From Plantactinospora mayteni (lineage in GTDB: Bacteria > Actinomycetota > Actinomycetes > Mycobacteriales > Micromonosporaceae): a DNA stretch of 64,000 nt. Of this stretch, positions 25,704 through 34,919 are shown in pieces. Position 1 is the stretch's first letter; the number at the start of each line of letters is the position of its first letter. The notes beneath the pieces are model-generated. The model saw only the letters and a list, made by a program, of their open reading frames with translations, searched no databases and was not told the origin of the DNA. The position numbers were made by a program, and so were the translations under genes. The stretch lies in assembly GCF_016862935.1 (NCBI RefSeq), contig NZ_BONX01000003.1:1-64000 (forward strand), read 5' to 3'.

Positions 25704-25795
25704 TGAACCTTTTTCCACCTCCCCTTGCGCTCCGTCGGAGCGCAAGGTCGGACGCGGTGGGTGAGCGCCGCGCGGTTCAGGTTGAAAAAGGTTCA
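25704..25795 (-). repeat. 92-bp element with terminal inverted repeats (copy 2)
   Basis: Same length as copy 1 (11171-11262) and in the opposite orientation. Its right end GGTTGAAAAAGGTTCA (25780-25795) is identical to the terminal repeat of copy 1. Its left end TGAACCTTTTTCCACC has one mismatch. Read on the minus strand, the first 30 bp are identical to copy 1, whereas the interior differs and carries its own hairpin (CCTTGCGCTCC, 3-bp loop, exact complement, 25723-25747). It lies 68 bp upstream of the GDPD start, in the same orientation relative to that gene as copy 1 has to the polymerase. Confidence 0.85.
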
Positions 25796-26104
25796 CTGGT
25801 CGCGCCGGGTCCGGCCCGGCGATCGGGGCACAGCATCACCACGGCCGACGGCCGGAAGGCGTGCACCGGGCGACATCGGGGTGAACCGGGGTCGACGGCC
25901 GGCGAGGGATCGGGCGAACCGGTGGGGATGTCCGGACGGGTCGGCCCCCCTTGGGCCGTCCGGCGCCGAAAAATGCCGCACACCGCAGCGCACACTGTCC
26001 ACTTCGCGATCCACCACGTCCGATTTGACAACGAGTCGCTTGTCGTGATTCAGCTACAATCAGGCGCGACCACGTCACCCAACCATCCACGGGGAGGGGC
26101 TGCG
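25796..26104. promoter_or_regulatory. Leader region upstream of the type VII secretion genes
   Basis: About 310 bp without a convincing gene, between the divergent GDPD and WXG100-like genes. The last 90 bp are A+T-richer and include TTGACA (26025-26030) and TACAAT (26055-26060). These are 24 bp apart, too far for one standard promoter, though each could belong to a separate one. GGGGAGGGG precedes the ATG at 26105. Confidence 0.4.
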
Positions 26105-26581
26105 ATGAGCCCGGTTGGTCCATCGGTGGGCGCGGCGGCCGGCGCGATCGGCGCGGCAGCCGCGGCGGTCATCGGCCAGATCAATGTCGAGATCGACGGC
26201 CTGGCGAGCGCCGCGGCGGCGATGCGCGACGAACTCAAGGAGGGCTACCGCACCCAGGTACCGCCGGTGCACGACGCCATGGAGCCGGGCGCCACCATCG
26301 GCGACCGACTCGAGGGCGACGACTGGCTGCACCTTCAGGAGCGCTACGACGAGTGCATCCGCAAGAGCCTGGAGGCACTGGTCAACCTGGACAAGGGCAC
26401 CCAGGCGGTGGCACAGGCGGCCGAGCAGATCGCCGCCAACTACCGCGGCTCCGACGCGTTCGCGCACGCCACCGTGAACGACGTGCACGAAGTCCTGCCG
26501 CCGACCGAGCAGACCAGGCCGGAATCCCACCCGAATCCGGGTGCGCCGGCCACCGGGACGGGAGGCGACGGCAATGGCTGA
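26105..26581 (+). CDS. WXG100-like type VII secretion-associated protein
   Basis: A 158-aa protein with an alanine-rich helical first half (VGAAAGAIGAAAAAVIGQ), a predicted helix-turn-helix hairpin around DDWLHLQERYDECIRKSLEA, and a disordered acidic/proline tail. This is the general layout of WXG100/EspC-like substrates, although a strict W-x-G is not present. Its ATG has GGGGAGGGG upstream, and its end overlaps the next gene by 8 bp. Association with the mycosin two genes downstream supports type VII secretion. The detailed family is not identified. Confidence 0.6.
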   Translation: MSPVGPSVGAAAGAIGAAAAAVIGQINVEIDGLASAAAAMRDELKEGYRTQVPPVHDAMEPGATIGDRLEGDDWLHLQERYDECIRKSLEALVNLDKGTQAVAQAAEQIAANYRGSDAFAHATVNDVHEVLPPTEQTRPESHPNPGAPATGTGGDGNG

Positions 26582-28043
26582 GGAATACATCCCGCACCTG
26601 TGGCGGCTGGTCGAGGCGGCACAGCAGAAGCTCCAGCCGAGCCGGGACCAGGTGGCGGCCTGGGAGCGGGCGTCCAGCATGCTGGGCGGGCACGCCACCA
26701 GGTTGCAGGACTGCCGTGACCAGCTCGCCGCGCTGTGGCCGCCGGAGCAGAACGCGGCCTCGGCCGCGTACATGGTCGAACTGGACCGGCTGATCGAGGC
26801 GAGCCGGCAGACGTCGACCTCGGCCCAGAACAACGCCACGCACATCGGGCACGTGGCGGACGCCATCGAGCAGGCGCGGACCAAGCTGGAGCCGATCTAC
26901 AAGGAATACCTGGAAAACCAGCGGAAGCTGGCCGATTACCAGCGGCAGGTCGAGCTGGCCGGCGACATCGGGGGGACGGCCGGCGGGGTCGCCGGGTCGC
27001 GCTTCGGCCTGACCGCGCTGGGTCAGAAGGCCGGGGACTTCCTCGGCGAGGGCGCGATGACGCTCCTCACCGACCCGCCGGTGAGCGACGCCCAGCAGGC
27101 GGCGCTGGTCGCCCGGGCCCGCGCGGTACAGGTGGAGGTGGACGGCTCGGCCCGGGACGGTGGCGGCCGGATCCAGCCGCCACCGGAATACGTCCCCCCG
27201 TTGATCAACAGGGAGGGCACCCCGGAGCCAATCGACGACGACTCAGACGGAACGGTCCGCCCGCCCATCGTCAATCCGCCGCCGCGCCGTCGCGGCGAGG
27301 AGGAGGAGTCCCGCCCCGGCTTCATCGAGGGGACTCTGCCGCCGAACATCGGGACCGAACTGACTCCCGAGCCGGTCAGCCCGCCCACCTCTCCGTTGGA
27401 GGACGGCCCGACCCTGACCGGCGTCGTCCCGCCCCCCACCGCACCGCCGCCCGTCGCACCGCCGCCCAGCCCGCCGGTCGGGCCGCCGCCTCCGGTATCG
27501 CCGGTCGTCCCGCCGACCATCGGCGTGCCGACGCCCGGCCCCGGCCGACCGCCGGGCATCGGCCCGGGACTCGGCGCCGGGCCGCGCGGTGGCCCCGGCG
27601 TACCGGGCAAGGTCGGTCCGCTCGGTTCGGGGCCGACCGGTATACCGCCGGGTGGCGTGATCGGTGCCCGCCCCGGCGGAGGCGCCGGCGTACCACCGGG
27701 CGGCGTCGGCGCACCCCGCTCGGGCGGCGTACCCAAGGGGGTGAACCCGGTGGGCGGCGTCATCGGGCAGCAGGGTGGCGGCCGTCCCGGCGCGGCTGGC
27801 GGGGCCGGGGCCGGCCCGGCCGGCGCCAGGTCGGGTACCCGCCGGCCCGGCGCGAGCGGTGCGACCGGGGCCGGCGCGACCGGCGGTGCCCGTGGCCGTC
27901 GCGACCAGGACGACCCCGACCAGAAGCAGTGGGACCCCGACAACCCGTGGGAGGTCGAGCAGGGCGTCGCCCCCGAGATCGAGCCGAACCGGGACGTCAG
28001 CCGACACGAGGCCGGTGGCGGCATCCTCGGGAAGGACCGGTGA
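26574..28043 (+). CDS. PPE/EspB-like protein with long proline/glycine-rich domain
   Basis: A 489-aa protein. Residues 1-170 are helical (IPHLWRLVEAAQQKLQPSRD, WERASSMLGGHATRLQDCRD), the size of a WXG100/PPE helical bundle. From about 195 to 440 it is low-complexity Pro and Gly (PPPVAPPPSPPVGPPPP and repeats such as GIPPGGVIGARPGGG). The end is a hydrophilic WDPDNPWEVEQGVAPEIEPN segment. The likely role is secreted substrate or partner of a type VII system. The ATG at 26574 has GGAGG eight bases upstream. It overlaps the WXG100-like gene by 8 bp and the mycosin start by 4 bp, so the three are one translation-coupled unit. Confidence 0.7.
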   Translation: MAEEYIPHLWRLVEAAQQKLQPSRDQVAAWERASSMLGGHATRLQDCRDQLAALWPPEQNAASAAYMVELDRLIEASRQTSTSAQNNATHIGHVADAIEQARTKLEPIYKEYLENQRKLADYQRQVELAGDIGGTAGGVAGSRFGLTALGQKAGDFLGEGAMTLLTDPPVSDAQQAALVARARAVQVEVDGSARDGGGRIQPPPEYVPPLINREGTPEPIDDDSDGTVRPPIVNPPPRRRGEEEESRPGFIEGTLPPNIGTELTPEPVSPPTSPLEDGPTLTGVVPPPTAPPPVAPPPSPPVGPPPPVSPVVPPTIGVPTPGPGRPPGIGPGLGAGPRGGPGVPGKVGPLGSGPTGIPPGGVIGARPGGGAGVPPGGVGAPRSGGVPKGVNPVGGVIGQQGGGRPGAAGGAGAGPAGARSGTRRPGASGATGAGATGGARGRRDQDDPDQKQWDPDNPWEVEQGVAPEIEPNRDVSRHEAGGGILGKDR

Positions 28044-29425
28044 CGAGAGCCACCCGGTTCCACGCACGGCTGCCGCGCTGGTGCGCGGCAGCCGTCTGCG
28101 GTCTGCTCGCGATACCACTCAGCGCGCCACCGGCGCTGGCGGACACGGTCCGGGACCGGCAGTGGCACCTGCGGGCGCTCGGCGTCGCCGAGGCACACCG
28201 GGTCACCCAGGGGGCCGGTGTCGTGGTGGCGGTGATCGACACCGGGGTACGGGCCGACCACAAGGACCTGACCGGCAACATCCTGCCCGGCGTCGACGTG
28301 ACCGGCGCGGACACCGACGGCCGGCAGGACACCGACGGACACGGCACCGCGATGGCGGGACTCATCGCCGGGCACGGGCACGGTCCGGGTAACGCCGACG
28401 GCGTTCTCGGGATCGCCCCCAAGGCCAAGATCCTGCCGATCCGCAGCTCGCGGACCAAGGTCGGTGCCGGCGACGACCTGCCGCCGGCGGTCCGGGAGGC
28501 GGTTCGCCGCAAGGCGGGCGTGATGTCGCTGTCGCTGACCGCCGGTGCCAGCGAAAGCCTGCGGCAAGCCGTCCAGGACGCCCTGGCCGCCGACATCGTC
28601 GTGGTGGCCGCCACCGGAAACCGGCCGGACGACGCATTCATGGGTTGGCCGGCCGCCTACCCGGGCGTACTCGCCGTCGGCGCCACCGGACGGGACGGGA
28701 AACTCGCCCCGATCAGCGTCACCGGCAAAGCGGTCGGACTTGTCGCACCCGGGGTGGACATCGCCTCCACCAGCCGCACCGGGGCGTACCAGGCCGCCAG
28801 CGGGACAAGCGACTCCACCGCGATCGTGGCCGGGGCCGCCGCGCTGGTCCGGGCGAAGTATCCGGACCTCACCGCACCCGAGGTGGTGCACCGGCTCACC
28901 GCGACCGCCACCGACCGGGGCGCCCGGGGCCGGGATCCCGAGTACGGCCACGGCGTGCTCAACCTCGTCGAGGCGCTCACCGCCGACGTCGACCCGGCCG
29001 GGGCACAGCCCACCCCGTCCACCGAACCGACTCCAACGGCGGACACGATGTCACCAGCCGTCGCCGCACCAGCGCCCGGCGGGTCGGCCGACATCCGGCT
29101 CAGCCCCGCCGCGTACGTGGTCGGCGGGCTCTGCCTGCTGGTGGTACTGGCCGGTGCCGGCGTACTCGGCTGGGTGCTGGTACGCGCCCGACGCCGTCGA
29201 CGGACCACCGGCGGGCCACCCGGTCCCGGGCACCCGTTGCCGGCTCATCCCGCCCCGACCGCGCGCTATCCGGGACCGCCGGGAGCACCGTCGCCCGGAT
29301 ATCCGGCAGCACCACCCCAGCAGTCCGGATATCCCGCGCCGCCGGGCGGCTATCCGTCCGGCTACGGCCCACCCGGGCAGTCCCGCCCACCCGGGAATCC
29401 CGGCGCCCCTCCGTACGGCGGATAG
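28040..29425 (+). CDS. mycP: Type VII secretion-associated serine protease, mycosin
   Basis: Membrane-anchored subtilisin-like protease of 461 aa. The N-terminal signal segment (CAAAVCGLLAIPLSAPPALA, about 15-34) is followed by the protease domain. The catalytic triad is D67 (VIDTGV), H101 (DGHGT) and S257 (GTS), with N194 in AATGN as the oxyanion residue. A membrane helix lies at about 357-380 (VVGGLCLLVVLAGAGVLGWV), then RARRRRR and a Pro/Gly/Tyr-rich tail of about 75 residues that would face the cytoplasm. After the catalytic Ser the sequence is GTSDSTAIVAG, lacking the Pro of the usual GTSxAxP. The GTG overlaps the preceding stop as GTGA. No EccB/C/D/E core gene is present in the window. 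Confidence 0.9.
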   Translation: MTRATRFHARLPRWCAAAVCGLLAIPLSAPPALADTVRDRQWHLRALGVAEAHRVTQGAGVVVAVIDTGVRADHKDLTGNILPGVDVTGADTDGRQDTDGHGTAMAGLIAGHGHGPGNADGVLGIAPKAKILPIRSSRTKVGAGDDLPPAVREAVRRKAGVMSLSLTAGASESLRQAVQDALAADIVVVAATGNRPDDAFMGWPAAYPGVLAVGATGRDGKLAPISVTGKAVGLVAPGVDIASTSRTGAYQAASGTSDSTAIVAGAAALVRAKYPDLTAPEVVHRLTATATDRGARGRDPEYGHGVLNLVEALTADVDPAGAQPTPSTEPTPTADTMSPAVAAPAPGGSADIRLSPAAYVVGGLCLLVVLAGAGVLGWVLVRARRRRRTTGGPPGPGHPLPAHPAPTARYPGPPGAPSPGYPAAPPQQSGYPAPPGGYPSGYGPPGQSRPPGNPGAPPYGG

Positions 29426-29473
29426 CCGGGCTCGGCCGGCGCCGACGATCGCGGTGGGCGTACCGTCCGACAG

Positions 29474-29935
29474 ATGCGACAGGACGGGTCCGGTGACTGG
29501 GCGGGGCAACGACGGCAGGCGGTCGCCGCCCGGGCACTGGCCGACCAGCACCGTCGGGACGCGGAGCACGAACAGGCCCGGCAACTCGTCGCGGCGTTCG
29601 CCGCACAGGCCCGGGAGCGGGGACTGCGGCAGACCAGGCTGACCGCGCTCGCCTACAACGGCCGTACCCGCTACCGCACCAACCTCACCGGCTGGTATCT
29701 GGACCTCGCCCGGATCCACGCGGTGGACGCCGCCGGGAACTTCTACCTGCTGACGGTGCCGACCAGCCTGCGTACCCGGTTGACCGGTGCGACTCCCCGG
29801 CCGCAACCGGCAAAGCTGATCATCGGTGAGGGCGGACCGGACGGCCAGTCGATGCCGCTGGCCGCGCTGCTGCGCAGACGGCTCGACGCCGGCGACCGGT
29901 GGCCGGAGACCGGGGCACCGCCGGTACGGGACTGA
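29474..29935 (+). CDS. Hypothetical protein, small, type VII locus
   Basis: A 153-aa soluble protein of unknown function. The first 50 residues are charged and helical (Arg, Gln, Ala, Glu-rich). The C-terminal half contains RTRYRTNLTGWYLDLARIHAV and FYLLTVPTSLRTRL, which look like a small beta-rich fold. No signal peptide or membrane segment was seen. It lies 48 bp after the mycosin on the same strand, so it may be co-transcribed. The function is not recognised. Confidence 0.6.
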   Translation: MRQDGSGDWAGQRRQAVAARALADQHRRDAEHEQARQLVAAFAAQARERGLRQTRLTALAYNGRTRYRTNLTGWYLDLARIHAVDAAGNFYLLTVPTSLRTRLTGATPRPQPAKLIIGEGGPDGQSMPLAALLRRRLDAGDRWPETGAPPVRD

Positions 29936-29969
29936 CCCGGCCGGCGGCACACCCCTCGGGCCGGCCTGG

Positions 29970-29971
<2 letters not shown>
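29934..29971. terminator. Inverted repeat between convergent genes
   Basis: GACCCGGCCGGC (29934-29945) pairs, with one mismatch, with the complementary GCCGGCCTGGTC (29960-29971) across a short spacer. It spans the whole gap between the hypothetical gene and pgm and includes bases of both stop codons. It is a plausible bidirectional terminator. Confidence 0.55.
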
Positions 29972-31616
<1,645 letters not shown>

Positions 31617-31713
31617 GTGGCCTCCTTCTGACGGGGCGGATCCGCACCGTCCCCGACCTGAGCTGGCACGGGTGTGGGCACGGGGAACCGGCGCGGTCGT
31701 GGTGGTCGACGGG

Positions 31714-32946
31714 TCAGGGCTCGACGCGCTGCCCCTTGCCGACGACCACGATCCCACGGTCGGAGACCGTGTACCGCTCGCGGTCGCGGTCCAGGTCGAC
31801 GCCGATCTCCGCGCCCTCCGGCACCACCACGTTCTTGTCGAGGATGGCGTTGCGGACGACGGCGTGCCGGCCGATCTCCACTCCCTCCATCACCACCGAG
31901 CCTTCCACGTGGGCCCAGGAGTGCACCCGGACATTCGGCGAGACGACCGAGTTCTCCACCAGGGCGCCCGAGATCACCACCCCCGGCGAGATCATCGACT
32001 CCACCGCCCGGCCGACCCGTTCCTCCAGCCCGTGCACGAACTTCGCCGGCGGCCACGGCGGGTGGTCGGTGTAGATCGGCCACTCGTAGTTGTAGAGGTT
32101 GAAGACCGGGTGTACGGCGATCAGGTCCATGTGCGCCTCGTAGAACGAGTCCAGCGTCCCCACGTCCCGCCAGTACGCCCGGTCCCGGTCGGTACTGCCC
32201 GGCACCTCGTTGTCCCGGAAGTCGTAGACGTTCGCCTCGCCCCGCTCGACCAGCATCGGGATGATGCTGCCGCCCATGTCGTGCTTGCTGGCCTTGTCGG
32301 CCGCGTCGGTCTCCACCGTCTCGCAGAGCACCTTGGTGGTGAAGACGTAGTTGCCCATCGACGCGTAGATCTCGTCGGGCGCGTCCGGCAGGCCCTTCGC
32401 GTCGGTCGGCTTCTCCCGGAACGCCTGGATCCGCCGGCCGTCCGACCCGACCTCGATCACGCCGAACTGGTCGGCCGAGGAGAGCGGCTGGCGGATGCCG
32501 GCGACGGTCACCCCGGCGCCGGAGGAGATGTGCTGCTCCAGCATCTGCCGGGGATCCATCCGGTAGATGTGGTCGGCGCCGAACACGATGACGTAGTCCG
32601 GCTGCTCGTCGTTGATCAGGTTGAAGCTCTGGTAGATCGCGTCGGCGGAGCCGGCGAACCACCACGGTCCGCGGCGCTGCTGCGCCGGTACCGGCGTCAC
32701 GTAGTTGCCGAGCAGGTTCGACATCCGCCAGGTCTTGGTGACGTGCCGGTCCAGCGAGTGCGACTTGTACTGCGTCAACACGACGATCTTGAGGAACCCG
32801 CCATTGGCCAGGTTGGACAGCACAAAATCGATCATGCGGTACATGCCGCCGAACGGGACGGCCGGTTTGGCCCGGTCGGCGGTGAGGGGCATCAGTCGCT
32901 TGCCCTCTCCCCCGGCCAGGACGATCGCGAGGACCTTGGCTGGCAT
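31714..32946 (-). CDS. glgC: Glucose-1-phosphate adenylyltransferase (ADP-glucose pyrophosphorylase)
   Basis: Makes ADP-glucose, the donor for alpha-glucan synthesis. The 410-aa protein has the nucleotidyltransferase signature [20 protein letters not shown] at the N-terminus, [11 protein letters not shown] in the active site, [19 protein letters not shown] (sugar-phosphate Lys) and a left-handed beta-helix C-terminus ([20 protein letters not shown]). I use the ATG giving [13 protein letters not shown]; the frame is open ten codons further. Divergent in layout from glgA/glgE/glgB, which lie 2 kb away on the other strand with the argP-lysE pair between. Confidence 0.96.
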   Translation of the reverse strand: MPAKVLAIVLAGGEGKRLMPLTADRAKPAVPFGGMYRMIDFVLSNLANGGFLKIVVLTQYKSHSLDRHVTKTWRMSNLLGNYVTPVPAQQRRGPWWFAGSADAIYQSFNLINDEQPDYVIVFGADHIYRMDPRQMLEQHISSGAGVTVAGIRQPLSSADQFGVIEVGSDGRRIQAFREKPTDAKGLPDAPDEIYASMGNYVFTTKVLCETVETDAADKASKHDMGGSIIPMLVERGEANVYDFRDNEVPGSTDRDRAYWRDVGTLDSFYEAHMDLIAVHPVFNLYNYEWPIYTDHPPWPPAKFVHGLEERVGRAVESMISPGVVISGALVENSVVSPNVRVHSWAHVEGSVVMEGVEIGRHAVVRNAILDKNVVVPEGAEIGVDLDRDRERYTVSDRGIVVVGKGQRVEP

Positions 32947-33099
32947 GTCCCGACGGTAACGGAGCCGGCAGCCCACCGCACGGGGCTCGTCGGCTTCGTC
33001 CCGTCAAGATCTTCAACACCCCGATTCGCCCCACTCCCCACCACCACCCACCGCTGACCGAGCCCCCGGCCGCCGCCACCCGTCGGGGACCCGGGACGG

Positions 33100-33990
33100 C
33101 TACCCGTCGAGGGCGTCGGCGGCTGCGGCGGCGATGCTGTCGGCCAGTACGCCGAGGAGCCGGGAGTCGAGCCGCCACTGCTGCCAGTAGAGCGGCACCT
33201 CCACCACCGCCGCCGGGTCGATCGGCACCAGGCTGCCGGCCGGATAGCGGTCGCTCTGCTGGGGCGGCAGCATCCCCCAGCCGAGCCCGAGCCGGATCGC
33301 CTCCGGAAAGTCGCCGGAGGACTGCACGTAGCTGCGCGGCGGGTTCCAGGCCCGGCGGGACCTCCGCCGGAGATAGCGCTCCTGGAGGTCGTCCCGGCGG
33401 TCGACGAGAACCATCGGGGCGCGGGCCAGGGCTCCGAGCGTCGGGCCGTCCGGCAGCCAGGTCCGGACGTACTCGGGACTGGCCATCGGGCGGTAGCGCA
33501 TCCGGCCGAGCGGGCGTACCGCGCAGCCCTGCACCGGCCGGGACTCGGAGGTGATCGCCGCCATCGCCGTACCCTGGCGGAGCAGTTCGACCGAGTGGCC
33601 CTGGTCCTCGCGGTAGACGTCGACACAGATCCGCTCGCGGGCCGCCAGCGCCAGCGCCGGGAGTACCCAGGTGTTCAACGAGTCGCCGTTGACCACGATC
33701 GGGATCCGGCTGAACTCCGCCGGCTCGGCCGAGTCCTGCCCCAGCTCCTCGAGCGCGTCGGTGGCGAGCAGCGCGACCTGGCGGGCCAGCCGGAGCACCA
33801 CCTGCCCCGAGGGCGTCGGGCGGGCCGGCTTGCCGCGCTCGACCAGCACCCGGCCGACGGTGCTCTCCAGCGCCTTCATCCGCTGGCTGACCGCTGACGG
33901 GGTGACGTGCAGCCGCCGGGCCGCCGCCTCGAACGAGCCGTCGTCGACCACGGCGACGAAGGTACGGAGCTGCTCGAACTGGAGGTCCAT
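33100..33990 (-). CDS. argP: LysR-type regulator, ArgP/LysG family
   Basis: A 296-aa transcription factor with an N-terminal winged helix (FEQLRTFVAVVDDGSFEAAA, RRLHVTPSAVSQRMKALES) and a C-terminal effector domain. It is divergent from a LysE-type exporter gene across 72 bp, the arrangement of lysG-lysE in Corynebacterium, where LysG with lysine, arginine or histidine switches on lysE. The family is also called ArgP/IciA. The ATG at 33990 gives MDLQFEQLRTF, the usual start. It probably senses basic amino acids. Confidence 0.9.
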   Translation of the reverse strand: MDLQFEQLRTFVAVVDDGSFEAAARRLHVTPSAVSQRMKALESTVGRVLVERGKPARPTPSGQVVLRLARQVALLATDALEELGQDSAEPAEFSRIPIVVNGDSLNTWVLPALALAARERICVDVYREDQGHSVELLRQGTAMAAITSESRPVQGCAVRPLGRMRYRPMASPEYVRTWLPDGPTLGALARAPMVLVDRRDDLQERYLRRRSRRAWNPPRSYVQSSGDFPEAIRLGLGWGMLPPQQSDRYPAGSLVPIDPAAVVEVPLYWQQWRLDSRLLGVLADSIAAAAADALDG

Positions 33991-34001
33991 GTTAAGCAAG
34001 C

Positions 34002-34025
34002 CTAATGAATCGTAAGAATGATTAG
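34002..34025. promoter_or_regulatory. Candidate LysR-type operator between argP and lysE
   Basis: CTAAT (34002-34006) and ATTAG (34021-34025) form an inverted repeat in the A+T-rich centre of the argP/lysE gap, in the T-N11-A-like form expected for LysR-family sites. TAAGAAT within it (34013-34019) could be a -10 box for lysE. The assignment rests on position and symmetry only. Confidence 0.45.
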
Positions 34026-34062
34026 CTGGAGTGGTCCGGCCGACTTCCCTAGGGTCGGGCCC

Positions 34063-34704
34063 GTGATCCTCTCCTCCACCGCCGCCGCGACCGACTTGGT
34101 GCCGGTGCTCGTCGCCGGGTTCGGCGTCGGCCTCTCCCTGATCGTGGCGATCGGCGCCCAGAACGCGTACGTGCTCCGCCAGGGCGTACGCGCCGAACAC
34201 GTGCTGCCGATCGTGGCGATCTGCGCCGTCTCGGATGCCGTGCTGATCCTGGCCGGCGTCACCGGGATCGGGGCGGTGGTCGAACGCGCCCCGGTCGTGC
34301 TCACCGTGCTCCGCTGGGCCGGCGCCGCCTTCCTGGTCGGCTACGGCCTGCTCGCCGCCCGCCGGGTCTTCGGCACCCAGAGCCTCCGGGCCGGCAACGG
34401 TGGCGGCGGCTCGACGCTGCGCACGGCCGTACTCACCGTGCTGGCGATGACCTGGCTCAACCCGCACGTCTACCTGGACACCGTGCTGCTGGTCGGCTCG
34501 ATCGCCAACACCCACGGCCGGTCCGGCCGGTGGTCGTTCGGGGCCGGAGCCGCGCTCGCCAGCTTCGTCTGGTTCGCCGCCCTCGGCTACGGCGCCCGCT
34601 TGCTCACCCGCCCCTTCGCCCACCCCCACGCCTGGCGCCTCCTCGACGCCCTGATCGCCCTAACAATGATCACCATCGCCGTCACCCTCGTGCTGAACGG
34701 TTGA
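34063..34704 (+). CDS. lysE: LysE/ArgO-family amino-acid exporter
   Basis: Integral membrane exporter of lysine and arginine, 213 aa from the GTG at 34063. Six hydrophobic segments are visible. FGVGLSLIVAIGAQNAYVLRQG is the family signature, and TWLNPHVYLDTVLLVGSIA is the second conserved block. An ATG at 34018 is also in frame but falls inside the putative operator, so I prefer the GTG, which has AGGG upstream. Divergent from its probable activator. Confidence 0.9.
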   Translation: MILSSTAAATDLVPVLVAGFGVGLSLIVAIGAQNAYVLRQGVRAEHVLPIVAICAVSDAVLILAGVTGIGAVVERAPVVLTVLRWAGAAFLVGYGLLAARRVFGTQSLRAGNGGGGSTLRTAVLTVLAMTWLNPHVYLDTVLLVGSIANTHGRSGRWSFGAGAALASFVWFAALGYGARLLTRPFAHPHAWRLLDALIALTMITIAVTLVLNG

Positions 34705-34807
34705 CCTCCCCACTACTTCCCGGAAGGAGTGCCCACCGCCCGCGACCGAGGCCACTACTCCAGTGAAGTAGCGCGATCTTCGCCCTTGTCGCGCGACGCG
34801 ACGGAGC

Positions 34808-34875
34808 GGGGCGGGGTGGGGCGGGGCGGGGCGGGGTGGGGCGGGGCGGGGTGGGGCGGGGCGGGGTGGGGGCGG
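34808..34875. repeat. G-rich pentamer repeat (GGGGC/GGGGT)
   Basis: About thirteen consecutive 5-bp units of GGGGC or GGGGT run from 34808 to 34875, 45 bp before the glgA start and inside the lysE-glgA gap. Such a run can form G-quadruplexes on the plus strand and is prone to slippage. It would lie in the promoter or 5' leader of glgA. A small inverted repeat (CTACT...AGTAG, around 34754-34770) upstream could end lysE transcription. Confidence 0.85.
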
Positions 34876-34919
34876 CGCTTCTCGGGCGGATTCGAGGGGG
34901 CTGGGCTAGGGTGCCGGCT

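Noticed and set aside
25614-25796. 60-codon minus frame lying over repeat copy 2 with a counterpart at copy 1
   Set aside because: The similar peptides come from the shared DNA element and have no plausible start signals; best treated as repeat, not gene.
26025-26060. TTGACA/TACAAT as a single promoter for the type VII genes
   Set aside because: The spacing is 24 bp, too long for a standard vegetative promoter.
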